Origin: Platycnemis pennipes
Lineage: Eukaryota > Arthropoda > Insecta > Odonata > Platycnemididae
Assembly: GCA_933228895.1 (NCBI GenBank)
Contig: OW121854.1
Span: forward strand, 58,756,609 to 58,820,608
Direction of reading: 5' to 3'
Length of the DNA stretch: 64,000 nucleotides
The notes under the pieces were generated by a model that saw only the letters and a program-made list of their open reading frames with translations, made no database searches and was not told where the DNA came from. Of this stretch, positions 11,000 to 21,560 are shown in pieces. Position 1 is the stretch's first letter. The number at the start of each line of letters is the position of its first letter. Both the position numbers and the translations under genes were made by a program.

Positions 11000-11581
11000 T
11001 CCGGTTTCGGCAAAGTCCCAGCCACGTTGTACCTAACACCGGTTCCGTCAAATCAACGGAGTTAGGCAACATTGGCCCTCAGTGGATGTTGGTTGGCTGA
11101 CCCTCCTCCATACCTCTATTCTAATCTGAGATTTCAAGGCTGTACCTGCATTTAAAGGTGCTTCAAACCGAGAGGAACGGTACAACGATAGGAATGGAGG
11201 GGTGGAGAGAACACCGGCGTCAGCAATAGCTTGCTCTTAACGAAAGGCGCCAAGAGGACCACGGTGTAACGTTCCATGCGCCGGATGGAGTGTTTACTCG
11301 AATTTTCTTCACTACTTGGGCATTCAAGCAGGGACGGTCTTACCAATGAAAAATATCCTCCATATCCAGGATTAGAACCCGGACCTGAATGTTCTCCACA
11401 AAGCAAGAGGCCGGTTTATCAATCTCCATACCTCTACCGCGGAGCTCTTGTCCCCTGTCTGTAAGTGGGGAACTGGTAAAAGGGGATTGTCACAATGCAT
11501 ACAAAGGGGTCTAATTGTCAGAGAGGCCCCTGTAGACCCCCGCCTATCCACCCCTCCAATTCACGTTTTAGATTCCGGTTT
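11000..11581 (+). repeat. 5S rRNA-derived SINE, copy 1 (interrupted)
   Basis: The element starts with GGCAAAG at 11009. It runs through GCCACGTTG, ACACCGGTTCC, GGAGTTAGGCAACATTGG (A-box region) and GTTGGTTGGCTGACC (C-box region), in the order of a 5S rRNA gene. A non-5S body and the ending CCACCCCTCCAATTCACG follow. GAATCCGGTTT at 10997-11007 and GATTCCGGTTT at 11571-11581 are an 11-bp target duplication with one mismatch. The body is split by a SINE-A at 11119-11423. Confidence 0.85.
11119..11423 (-). repeat. SINE-A inserted into the 5S-SINE
   Basis: CTCCATACCTCTA is present at 11106-11118 and again at 11424-11436, an exact 13-bp target duplication. Removing the insert and one copy rejoins the 5S-SINE body. 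On the minus strand the insert has the B-box GGGTTCTAATCC, the body with GCGCCTTTCGTTAAGAGCAA and the tail TTCCTCTCGGTTTGAAGCAC. The A-box end is shortened, so the copy is 5'-truncated. Confidence 0.92.
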
Positions 11582-11584
11582 ACG

Positions 11585-11650
11585 TTTTCGAGGCTTTTGA
11601 ACCCGCGACCTTCGGGTTAATGACCTCACTGCAGATACTGGCTGGAGGAC
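11585..11650 (-). repeat. tRNA-like SINE head (SINE-D)
   Basis: Minus strand reads CATTAACCCGAAGGTCGCGG then GTTCAAAAGCC, an anticodon/variable/T-arm-like order with a moderate B-box. A similar CATTAGCC...AAAGGTCGCATGTTC occurs at 42690-42750. A short tRNA relic rather than a gene. Confidence 0.45.
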
Positions 11651-11689
11651 ATAATTAGACGCATATATTTTGTCTCTCTTCTAGCAAGG

Positions 11690-12200
11690 CATCTCTCCTT
11701 GCCCAGACCGCCGTGACACGAATTTCGCGACCATCTCGGCTGAGCAACCCGCGAACTTGAACGACATTGCACTCACAGGATTCTGTCGCCATTATTCACT
11801 CGTCCATCGGTTCTACCTGTTGGTCTGTCTTCGTGTCCCCGCCCCACTTTCGCCCCCTTGTCCACACACCACGGTAACCCCCTTCCCCCATATCGTCTCG
11901 TCCTCCCCCGCCTTCCTTTCTCCCTTCCACCCCCTTCCTTCGCCTAGATTTGTTTCCGGAATCGCTTCTGGCTCGCCGGGGGGTGACCAGAAATAGACAC
12001 CGGCGGCTTTCCATTGGGGAGGGCGCCTCGACCTGTCTTGACTGCCCGCAAATTTGGGATTGCCCGCAATCTCCTTCATTTGCGCCTCTTCCCTTCCCTC
12101 TCTCTCCCCTTCCTTCTCCTTATTTCTCACTCTCTCTCTGTCCTTTGCTTCGTCATGGCCTTGCACCCAACTGCGCGACCTCTCCCCACTTCCTTAATTT
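11690..12200. other. GC/pyrimidine-rich patch
   Basis: Long C/T tracts on the plus strand (11840-11945, 12065-12150). Frames of up to 117 codons are open on both strands but are low-complexity. No splice or promoter signal is convincing. Confidence 0.4.
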
Positions 12201-13615
12201 GGATCGTCCTAGATCTGCATCATCTACGACATTTGCATCCTACACCTAACAAAGTACTCTGCAAGCCATCTCAAGTGTGTATGGTAGAGGATTAATAATC
12301 ACCGAACATGCATTGCGTACAAGTGAACTCCTTTGTCATTCTCTGCCAGTAATAATTAGCCCTGCCTATGAGTTTGGTGTCGTCTAAGGACTTAGGCTAT
12401 GCTCTGCGACAGCTGATTTTTCTGGGTAGCGGAGCCAAATACATTTTCTGTGTTTTTTGTCTCAATTATGAGGTCTATATGTCGGACATAAGAGGCCATA
12501 CAGATCCGGGTTGAAAACAGGGATCTCAATCGCAAGGCGATGCAGTTCATGGCGGTTAGAAATGCCTGGAAGCCCATAGCAAGGAAAATTAAGGGAAAGA
12601 AGAGGAATGAGCTTACCAGCCAATCAGAGTTGGCCAAACCGGCATTGTTGGCTTTGCAAGACGGCAAATAAACTGAGTTTGGACATGAAAACCCCTAATA
12701 TGATGTGGAGTCAGCTATCGAAACGGCGTCTTAGGTACCAACTCAGCGGTAATCCCGAGAATAATTCACTCGTATATTTTGCGGGGAATACATCAAACCC
12801 TTAATGCATTACGTATATGCGCCAACAGACGCAATGCAGCTTAGAGAAATGTAATTCATCGACATCATGCGGATTGGACACAGCAAATTTCAGGTACTTT
12901 TTGCGTAACACGCTAGGACACATGTTCATGGAGATATGTAAAAGATCCAAATGATCTCTTTAATAACTTCAACTTAATTCATTGTTGTCAAGAGTTTAGA
13001 ATGTGCTGTAGGTGGCATCGCTGCTGATTTTAGAAGCTTGATAAACGGCCATCTTCGTAGACGCGGGAAATGGGCTTGCTACTCTTGTTTGCCACCTACT
13101 AATAATGATTTTTTTTTATTTCTCAAATAAGATGTCAAAAATACAGAAGCACGCAAAAAAAACTTCAAACATGCAATTTAAATAGGTTAAATTTGAAACA
13201 GTTTTAAGGAATAGAAATAAATCCCAAAAGATTGAAATGCATTTATTTCTCACTCTCTCTAAAAGAGCCTTAGGAGGATAAGCAGATGCTTCTGCAAATA
13301 AATTTGCGTACGATTTCATTGTTGTTAGTTTTTAATACACATCCAACTGTATGAAACGAAATGTTTTGTGCCGAGGATGTGGGGCATAATCCTCCCCAAG
13401 CCTCCCCAATTCCAACCACATTGTCACCGGTAGGGTTAGATTACGTATGCCACCTCCAGTACATTCTGTGTAACTTACTGGATTAATGTTCCCTAATGTC
13501 TGCGGAAAGAATTGTCATTTTAAGCATCTCTCCCTTGCTACCGATACCTCTAATTTTATCTTTATGAGACATCTGACTTATGAATGATTTAACCTACCAT
13601 TGTAGGTACTAGGAA
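12201..13615. other. No recognised feature
   Basis: Unassigned AT-rich sequence. The minus-strand frame at 12392-12667 (91 codons) is unlike any family I recognise. Confidence 0.5.
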
Positions 13616-13621
13616 GTCCCA

Positions 13622-13830
13622 TTTCTTCCGGGGTCCTTCCGTGTCTATTCATGCTGTGGGGTCAACTATTTCGGCAACGTACAACTAGCGTGATAAGGCC
13701 ATAAGTGACGTCTCCAGTGAAGCTAGCGCCTTCAGTAAGTTCACTCTTGGCCTGAAAACGCTAGCTGCGTAGTTGGCGAAACGTTTGCCGCAACAATATG
13801 GGCAGACGCGGAAGGAACACCGGAAGAAAC
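13622..13830. mobile_element. Diverged fold-back element FB2
   Basis: TTTCTTCCGG...CCTTCCG near 13622 is inverted as CGGAAGGAACACCGGAAGAA at 13809-13828, and inner segments (CAACTA.TT.GGC / GCC.AA.TAGTTG types) also pair, giving arms of roughly 70-85 bases with clear divergence. The right arm carries CTGAAAA, a CGCTAGCT/AGTTGGCG hairpin and AAAC at 13752-13782. No target duplication was found. Confidence 0.55.
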
Positions 13831-13876
13831 GGATCTTCAAACCCTGCCCACCACGAAAGCCTCAACTAGAAATTCA

Positions 13877-14495
13877 CTGTAGGCAACCTGATAAATAAAT
13901 AAATTGGAGGAGTGGGGGCGAGCAATTTGGAGCCCCCATGGTACTTAGACCTCTTGTGTCAACCCATATTTAACCTGCCCGCCACTTGCAGACAGGGGAC
14001 AAGAGCACCTCGGTAGAGGTATGGAGGGGGGCTACCAACCCAACCTTCGTCTGGGCCCAACGTTGCTTAACTTCGATGATCTCACGTGAACCGGTGTGTG
14101 TTTCATTTTTTTTTCATGATTAATGTTACAATATCAAAAGTTTTTTACCCAAATTTTCTGAAATATTTCTACTTACATAAAGACATATAAGTATTAAAAT
14201 AAGTACAATATATATTTTTTTCTTAAATTATACCACGGTTTAACATGTTTTTTTATTTTTTTACTTTGCAAGTTAGTATATAGATTTTTTACGTTTATGT
14301 AAAAATAACCATTAAAAAACATTGTCTAACCATTTTTTTTCACTGTCAGCTGAGAGTACCCATTTATTTATATTAGTTTATTTTGTTCTTAATTCTTCTA
14401 TGATGTTTTCCTTTTTATTTTTGCTGTATAAAAAGTCGAAACCAGTTCAGAACATATGAGGTAGCCAACGTGGCTAGGACCTTGCCCTGTAGGCA
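13877..14495 (-). repeat. 5S rRNA-derived SINE, copy 2 (interrupted)
   Basis: Read on the minus strand from 14486: GGCAAGGTCCTAGCCACGTT, then (across an insertion) CACACCGGTTCACGTGAGAT, GAAGTTAAGCAACGTTGG and GGTTGGGTTGG, then the same non-5S body and CTCCAATTTATT tail as the other copies. CTGTAGGCA at 13877-13885 and 14487-14495 is a 9-bp target duplication, so the element is 13886-14486. This is the copy most like 5S in the A-box region. Confidence 0.88.
14099..14456. other. AT-rich insertion inside 5S-SINE copy 2
   Basis: The 5S-SINE head resumes at about 14457, so roughly 358 bases of very AT-rich sequence separate two parts that are contiguous in the 31.3 kb copy. No terminal repeats, target duplication or coding content is visible, so its nature is unknown. 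Confidence 0.55.
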
Positions 14496-14539
14496 CACTT
14501 AAGTTTAACATTCACTCATGGACAAAAGTCCACCAAGAA

Positions 14540-14965
14540 CGCTAAACGTAATGGGCACGAAAAGAAAGTTTAAGAACTTGCTTCTGCTCTAGCTCTGATT
14601 GCATTGCCAGACGGTTGGCGCTCCGTTTGTTTGTCGGGTGGGGAGGGAACTCTGGGAGAGCTACAGAATCTCGCCAGAGAGCTTGCCGACGGACTCTCAT
14701 CCTCGCCCACTTTTTAGTGGGTGGGTGTCGACCGGGGAGTGCTCCAGCTGAACGAGGCTCTCTCGTTCTCCCCAACGTGGCCGTGTAAGGGTATGGTCGC
14801 GGGGGCGTCGCGCTTGGGAAAAGGACGGCGCCTTGGGTTGTGACCACGACCGTTGAGATATCCTTCGCGGTGAGGAGGGGGAAACTGTTCCTCGGCTGAT
14901 GGGATTTATCCCAACCTCCACGTCTATTACTCAGACCACCACACCTACCACGAGTCCAGCGGTGT
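14540..14965. other. GC-rich block of unknown nature
   Basis: A sharply bounded GC-rich block between AT-rich flanks. It contains a self-complementary CCCACTTTTTAGTGGG at 14707-14722 and an open minus-strand frame of 101 codons rich in Arg/Pro/Ser. It is not shared with other parts of the window. It could be part of a single-copy mobile element or a structured RNA; no family is recognised. Confidence 0.35.
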
Positions 14966-15365
14966 TCCGAAGGCTAACCTTTTGGATTTATCTGTTTGTT
15001 TGCCGAGATTTTTTGATCGTTTGTTTACGTGTCCTGTCGGCTCGCTGGTGACACGCTAAGAAGAGTTTTATGCCACCGTTACCGGAGACAAATATTTGGA
15101 CGTAAGGGTGATTATCCGCGTTCCAATTATGATTCCGTTTCATTATTTTAAAAAATTCGATTACTATGTATTTTTTTGACGCGGCGTGGTGTCTGAAGAG
15201 TGAAGTTATTGCAAGTAGGAGCGAGCTAAATCGGTTCAGTTGATGATTTATGGTGTCGCAGAAGTTCGTACCTGTTCAAAATTCACCACTCCTCGGTACT
15301 TAAGGTAAAAACAATGAAAAATGAACCATTTTATTCCTTAAAGTGTCTCCTTCTTTTCATCTAAG
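14966..15365. other. No recognised feature
   Basis: Unassigned. It ends at the FB3 target duplication. Confidence 0.5.
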
Positions 15366-15634
15366 GGAAAAATTTTAATAGAGGAAACAAATTCCGGCGA
15401 GATAGGGCGGAAGTTTGCCATTATGGATAAATGAAAACATCACAGTGGACTTCAGAGTAATTTTTATTGCGACGACCTAGGTTTCGACACTTATTGTCAT
15501 TGTCAGGTCTGACGATGACGATGACACCTGCACCTGACGATGACACTATGTGTCAAAACCCAGGTCGTCCCAATAAAAATCACTGTGGAGTCCACTAAGA
15601 TCTTTTCATTTATCCATAATGGAAAAATTTTAAT
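15366..15634 (-). mobile_element. Fold-back element FB3 with target duplication
   Basis: GGAAAAATTTTAAT occurs at 15366-15379 and 15621-15634, an exact 14-bp duplication around a 241-bp element. On the minus strand a truncated inverted unit (15620 to about 15520) is followed by a longer forward unit ending at 15380. Each unit has CTGA-NGA-like/hairpin/AAAC, then CCTAGGTCGTC..CAATAAAAAT, then AGT(C)CACT and TTTATCCATAATGG. The longer unit also has CGGAATTTGTTTCCTCT. A second copy of the forward unit lies at 63529-63662. The layout resembles partly inverted Penelope-like insertions. Confidence 0.85.
15481..15506 (-). other. Hammerhead-like motif in FB3 (minus unit)
   Basis: Minus strand: CTGACAA, a TGACA...TGTC hairpin, then GAAAC. 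Its inverted partner at 15534-15559 on the plus strand reads CTGACGA, TGACACTATGTGTC, AAAAC. The conserved block is the same kind as in FB1. Confidence 0.4.
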
Positions 15635-16385
15635 CGGTTAAGAGCCTTCGTTGGCATTTATTCCTGTTTATATAATTTAAATTTGCCTTCACTGAATGAG
15701 TGTTTGCCTGTAAAACACTCTTATTCCAGTTCAGTTCTATGAAACTTAGCTCTGCTTGATTTGTCGTGAATAATTACTATAAAGGTTATGCATTATCAGA
15801 AACCTTCAAATATAGTTTATGATACATTTGGCTCTGTCTTATCCGTTTAGTTTCAAAGTTAGTTCTACCTTCATAATGACATGGTCCTATGTTTCAAGAT
15901 CTGCTGGAACTTTTATTTGTTAGGTAAGCTTAAGAATCGATTTCGTTGCGACTTACCGGTTTCACCGATATTAATTTTCCATTGCCTCGGGACAGTACAG
16001 AGTAAAATATGGAGCTGCAAGTGCTTCAACAATTATGGCGTTGCATACCTAGGTGTTCATTCATGTGAAAATTCTTAAATAACGTATTTCCAAATGTTAG
16101 ATTTTGGATTTCAATTGTTTAAAAATCTTTTGCCTGTATTAATCTTGGCCAATGCTAAATGATTGAACGTAAAACATTTCAGGATCTCAATTTGCGTCCT
16201 TGATTTCGTCCACGGCCTAATTATCGTTGTTAATCAAAGAAGTTGGCCACAAAAATGCATATGAGATTTTCGCAGTTTGCGTAAACTTTTAATGAGTTTC
16301 TTTTCAATTTCGTCAGTATTTTTTCCTCTGCAGATCCTCATCTGAAGTTAAAAGGGACTAATAAGAAAGCTGGCCGAAGTATCTA
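15635..16385. other. No recognised feature
   Basis: AT-rich and unassigned. Confidence 0.6.
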
Positions 16386-16389
16386 GGGC

Positions 16390-16530
16390 ATTAAAGAGTT
16401 GGTAAGGCATTACACAGGTCACGTGTTAGAATCCCGCCCAGGGATATTGGATATTGTCTTTATCCAAAGATTAAGGCCAACGGTTAGACGGTGCGATATA
16501 ACCTTAGCTACTGGAACACCTAAAAACCCA
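16390..16530 (+). repeat. Degenerate tRNA-like SINE
   Basis: AGAGTTGGTAAGGCATTACA followed by GTGTTAGAATCCCGCCC at 16423-16439 has the spacing and sequence of a decayed tRNA head with B-box. The sequence beyond does not match another copy in the window. Confidence 0.4.
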
Positions 16531-17395
16531 AGACCACTACGGATATAAAGAATTTAATAAGTTCTTACGTGAATGAGTAGGTAAAGGTATTAGCAATCCA
16601 CACTGGCAACACATTCCTATTAATAAGACCTGACATCATTATGCCATGGAATTGGATCGGTGGAACCGCGATATGAGGTCATGATCATAATCTTCTCTTC
16701 ACGGTCGCTTTTAGAACTTGTTCGGTACGAACATTTTCAGACACTGATTGACGAGAGTGTGTACGGAAGGAAATAATTGAGATAATGTGTCGCATGACAT
16801 CAAAGGTCAAATCAATCCTGGTCGAAATTTGTCATCGTCATTTGTTCCATTAATACCATCCACGGTCTCGAAGTAAATATCGCAGCTGCCAAAGGTCACA
16901 GGCTTGAAGGTCGTCTCGGTTATGGGTGTATTTTCTGTCGTAGGTCCGACAACTTGATAATTTGTAATTTGGTTATCCGGTAGGCAGTTGTAACGCCTTT
17001 AAGAATTATTCTCCAAAGTCTCTCTTTGCTAATTATTTTCGTTGGTGTATTCCTTACATTACTATTTTCAGCTCACATATTTTATCGTTTTCGTATAAGC
17101 TGGAGTAAAAATATTGTTTATTAAATTTAGTTCATTTTTCTAGCTTTTCGTTTTTCGTATGCTAAAGCTAAAACTACGAATGTAATTACCTACGTCTCTT
17201 TCACGCTTTTTCCACCAAGAATAGAGTTTGTCAGAAAACATACATTTTACTTCCATTCTGCAAGGAATGAAGTAAGTGCTTTCATTTATTTCCGCTTCCT
17301 TAGGTAAAGTTAAAAGCACGAAAGATGAATTGACTAGGATACGTACCTAAAAAGAGAAAGAGGAAGAGAGAAAGCGAAAAATGCATTAAAGAGTG
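16531..17395. other. No recognised feature
   Basis: Unassigned AT-rich sequence. Confidence 0.6.
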
Positions 17396-18390
17396 GATGC
17401 TCCTGGGCTGCTTATGCAGGTGTCTCGCGGTGGGGTCACAGACTTACGATCGGATTAATGGACTTCGAAGACGGCGATCGAAAAAAATTGTAAGAATCCA
17501 TATGCAAGTTCGTTTCCTGTTAAGTATCCGATTTGCGTTATACTATGCTCGCGGAACACGGTTTTTGCAATGTTTCCCGAGCGAAATGTCATGCACTTTT
17601 GGCCCCGAGACCATAATTGGACTCTTATAAAAGGGACGGGTCGTCGTTTTGCAACAGCGATTTCCCTCTACCCACGCTCGGCTCCGTGGAAATGCAACTC
17701 GCCCGCCGTGAGAAAGAACAAAAAAAAAAGATGGGAAAGAAGAGAGAGAGAAAAAAAATAAAACTTTTCCGGAACGGTCAAGAAACGCATGCGACATTGT
17801 CTGTCTTGAACCTGAGCATTTCTCAGCGCTCCACGGGCACTCAATTTTCCATTGCCCAAGGTCGCGCTCGTGTTTTGTCCCTCGGAAACGGCTCGAAAGC
17901 ATCATACTCAGCGCAGCGAAATGCATTTCCGTTATCATAATCGCCCGTCCTTTGTTGTCGGGAGGAATTGGGGAGGGAGTGAAAATTAAAAAAGTCGGTT
18001 AAAAGGGTTGGGGTTGACGGAGGGGAGAGATTGTGGAAAGGAGGAGGGGAGAGTAGCTTAGTCTGTTCCTTCAAGGACCGAGCGACCCAGTGAGAAAGGC
18101 TCGGATATTCGAGGAGTGACCCTCGCATAAACGCCCCACTCCCCCACTTTAATTTTTACTCGCCAGCGCGGCGAGTGGACCCCGCGCGGACAACGGAGCA
18201 ATTTACGAGTCCGTCTGAACCGTGACAGCATGTCCCGGAACCCTTTGGCTTTTCCATTGTGCCCGCCCATGAGCGAGTGATGTGCTCCTCAAAGCGAAAA
18301 AACATCGCAATTGAACACCATAACCTACTTAATATATTTCTCCTCTCAAGGCGTCTCCCATATTTCTTTCGTTTCGACATGCCGCTTTTG
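17396..18390. other. Moderately GC-rich patch with overlapping open frames
   Basis: Frames of 60-131 codons are open on both strands. The peptides (Lys/Arg/Glu-rich around the A-rich tract at 17718-17765) look compositional, and no domain is recognised. 18110-18200 is CpG-rich. A promoter or untranslated exon cannot be excluded. Confidence 0.35.
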
Positions 18391-20100
18391 AAAAGGGCCG
18401 GATAGGGTTTTTATTTAAATAATTAATCCATTCGGGAAGTTATTAGCCTGAAAATTGAGCGCAAAATGCTTTTTTTTTTGTTTTCTCTACATTCATAAGG
18501 AGAACATGCCATGCGCGTATGCAAATTTCTGTGTAACACTGCCTAATTCCTTTACCTTGGTTGTCGTGCTAGGTGCTTTTGTAGGTCTCCCACTCTTTCT
18601 CCGAACATAGGTTTTTAATGAGTAGCCACCTCAGAAAGTAATACCTCGAATTCAGCCGACATTAGCATCACCTTCGTCATGCTTGTACTCCTAGTTTGCA
18701 TCCTCACCCCCTTTCTAATGATTCTCATTTTTCCTGCCCCTTCGCCATCCTTTCTTATTCTAAACGTTTCTAGCCGCATTGAACTTCCTCTATATATTCC
18801 TCATTAATTTTCTTGGATTCTCGTTCGTCCAAACGTTCGGCTCACCCGATTGCTAAGATGCGATTTTATATTATTTTCACCGAAATCCGCGCTACACAAA
18901 CACCCTCCTTCGATAATTCTTCAAGCCTTCTACAATTACTGCAGAGATACTTCACCAATTTCTTTCATTAGGTATTACTTCTGAGAATTAAGGAGGTCAA
19001 CTAATGGAAAATATGTTCACCAAGCAGAAGAGAAAATTAATTTTCAAATACTCAAAAATTACTTTCGATCCCAGTGTATTTTTACTACTTTTTAGCTACC
19101 GCGAAAGAAAATCGGGAAAAATTCGTAGGTTAGTCAAAATATGAATGGATTTTTGAAATCAGTATAGAATTAGTGGATCATCTTATTTCCCTGCACAAAA
19201 TATCCTCAGTATTGAAATTAAATTACTTTTTAACTCCTGAAACTCTAATGCATGTAAATTTCTTTGCATGGAGCATACGGGAAATTTCTGCCAGATATTT
19301 ATTTTCACATTCGGAAAAATATTACTGCACCTGTGTTGGTTATTCTGTTAATGAGGAATATTAAAGAGCTGTTTTTGCCTCTAATTTAGTGTGTCAATTA
19401 AAATAAGTGTGAAGTAATTAAGGAATTAATTAATAAGTGTGAAGTAAGACACTAGGGCTGAGGTCGAAGGCAAAGCTGTTATTCGCAAGGATTCAGTAGA
19501 TGAAAGTAATCGAATGTAGTGTGACACTAAATGAATTCTAGACTAAGTTTTCCATAAAGGTGAACAGGAAGGAATAGAGGACTTTCAGATGCGGCTTTTT
19601 GGGCTATTGCTTAAAATACAGTGAAGAATTTCGATGGAATATTAAAAATTAAATAGAGGAATGGAGCACATTTTATGTGGAGTGAAATTCTCTTAAGACT
19701 AAAACGTACGAATTGAACACGTCCTGAGGTGAATTAAATTGTAAAAAAACGTCATATAGGGGAAAATATATTTGGATTGAAACCGTGTAGAAGTTCTTGG
19801 AGTGGTAAGGCACATAGGCGAAAAGGTGGGACGTTACTGAAGGAAGTCTTGAATTAAGCATGGCGAATGGAGTGACGCAACGATAATTTGAAATTATATT
19901 TGCTAACATATTTCATTCCAAGTTCAAAAGCAGCAAAATTTTACATCAATATCAGACAATGTAGTATATAGTAATATATTTCATGCTTCTATGAAACTCA
20001 CACATTTTATTACATAGTTTTTACATTAAGGGCTATTATTTAAACACGCAGATTAAATTTCTAACTTCAAAAATTCAGCAATTCCAATAAAAAGTTTTAC
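18391..20100. other. No recognised feature
   Basis: AT-rich and unassigned. A short direct repeat, TTAATAAGTGTGAAGTAA-like, is found at 19400-19447 only. Confidence 0.55.
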
Positions 20101-20213
20101 ATTTTTGTTTTAAAGCATTCAACAGACGAACTTCGTTTTAAATGCATGGGGAGAGAGTTCCAAAATTTTATTGAGGCAGTAGTATGACGATATGAAAATA
20201 TGGTTCCGCCGGC
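20101..20213 (-). mobile_element. LINE ORF2 C-terminus (FWNSLP type), uninterrupted
   Basis: Minus-strand translation gives FSYRHTTASIKFWNSLPMHL, then KRSSSVECFKTKM and a stop, without a break. The WNSLP motif followed by a short sequence ending FK is the C-terminus of Jockey/CR1-like non-LTR proteins. Only about 35 codons remain; upstream is unrelated. Confidence 0.75.
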
Positions 20214-20339
20214 CCTAGCCGTTAATTCCGTATTTACAGTATATCCTGTGGGTGATAAAAGTTATGTTTTGGGCTTGCTTGGGGTGAGAGTTAACATAAA
20301 TAAAAAGGGGGGAGATTAACAAATGGCTAAAATGTGTGA

Positions 20340-20700
20340 CGGAGAGGGCGGTAGCCGTGAGTATGTGTGTGTGGAGGGGAGGTTTGGAGGTGAAGTGAAG
20401 AAAAGAAACGAATAATGGGGGTCGGTCGGTACAGCATTCTCCTTCTCTCGTGCGTCGGAGCCCACTGGCCACACCTCTCTCTCTCTTTCTCGCCCGTCTG
20501 CCCGCTAGGTCTCGCCGTGGAGGACGGCCGACGGAAATAGATCAGTCAGGGAGAGGAGAATGGTCCTCGTTGGCGGAGAAGTAGGAGGAGGTGATGGCCC
20601 TTGCGGAGGCGGGTGGAGATGGGTGGGAGGGGAGATTAGGGCGCCTTCAAGGGGCTGAGCATCCGCGTCGGGTGTCCAAAGGGATGGAGACTTCATCTAC
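20340..20700. other. GC-rich patch
   Basis: Locally GC-rich with purine-rich stretches and short TCTC repeats (20475-20490). No shared repeat or domain. Confidence 0.4.
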
Positions 20701-21060
20701 ATGTGCATATAATGAACTGCATGCCAGTCAGAGCAAGGTGTTTACAATATAGTGGAGGTGGCATTGGCATCTACCTAATTGGCATCGTAGCCTATTGGTA
20801 ACAATTAAGCTAGAAAAGGAGTACATGGGAAAAATTAGGTCCCATCAACTCCGTACTAAACTTGGCATTTATATACGGACTTTTATGATGACTGCATGTG
20901 CATTAAAACATCAATTACAATGATGAAGAATATGAATTTAATTGTAGCGGCATTAGTTACCTAATCTTCCTAAGGCTAATAAGGGAGTTATTGATGCATT
21001 CTGTTATTCTGTGAGTTAATTTATTTATAATATTAGTTTTATAGCGGTGAAGGTAGACCT
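20701..21060. other. No recognised feature
   Basis: Unassigned. Confidence 0.5.
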
Positions 21061-21560
21061 AAATTGACATTATTTATTCCTACGCCCCTACATTTCACAC
21101 GATGTCCCTCTTCAGTCCTTCATACTTCCTACATCGTATCATTTTATCAAAGCGCTTTCCAAACATCTCCTCCCTCTTCCCCACGTACCCAACATTCTTA
21201 CCTTAATCAAATCTTGAAGAACACCATTACCCTTAATTACCTTCTCCATCCAAAATTTCTGCCTTCTCCTAATTTCATACATCAAATTTATTTTATCGCC
21301 TACCTATTCTGGCACTTCATCATTTGTCCTCGTTTCGATCCACTTGCCTTTTTCCATCATTCTCCAACCCATATCTCAAAAGCACTATGCCTATTATCTT
21401 CTTATTTCCCATATTTCTACACCATATAGTGCTACACTGTAACACTATATTATTAAACTTTCAACTAGTCTTTTCTTTACTTCCCTACTTAGCGTTCCTG
21501 TCATTAGTTTACGGCTACGAGTAAAAGTTTCTTTTACCAATTCGATTCTCATTCTCACTT
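21061..21560 (-). mobile_element. Truncated L-alpha LINE
   Basis: Minus-strand frames contain GWRMMEKGKWIETRTNDEVP, YEIRRRQKFWMEKVIKGNG and VLQDLIKVRMLGTWGRGRR, in the order seen at 7510-7905, with several stops. The 3' end at 21061-21110 resembles the 3' end of the 54.5 kb copy (both have CACACGATGTC near it), showing the two derive from one family. Confidence 0.85.
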
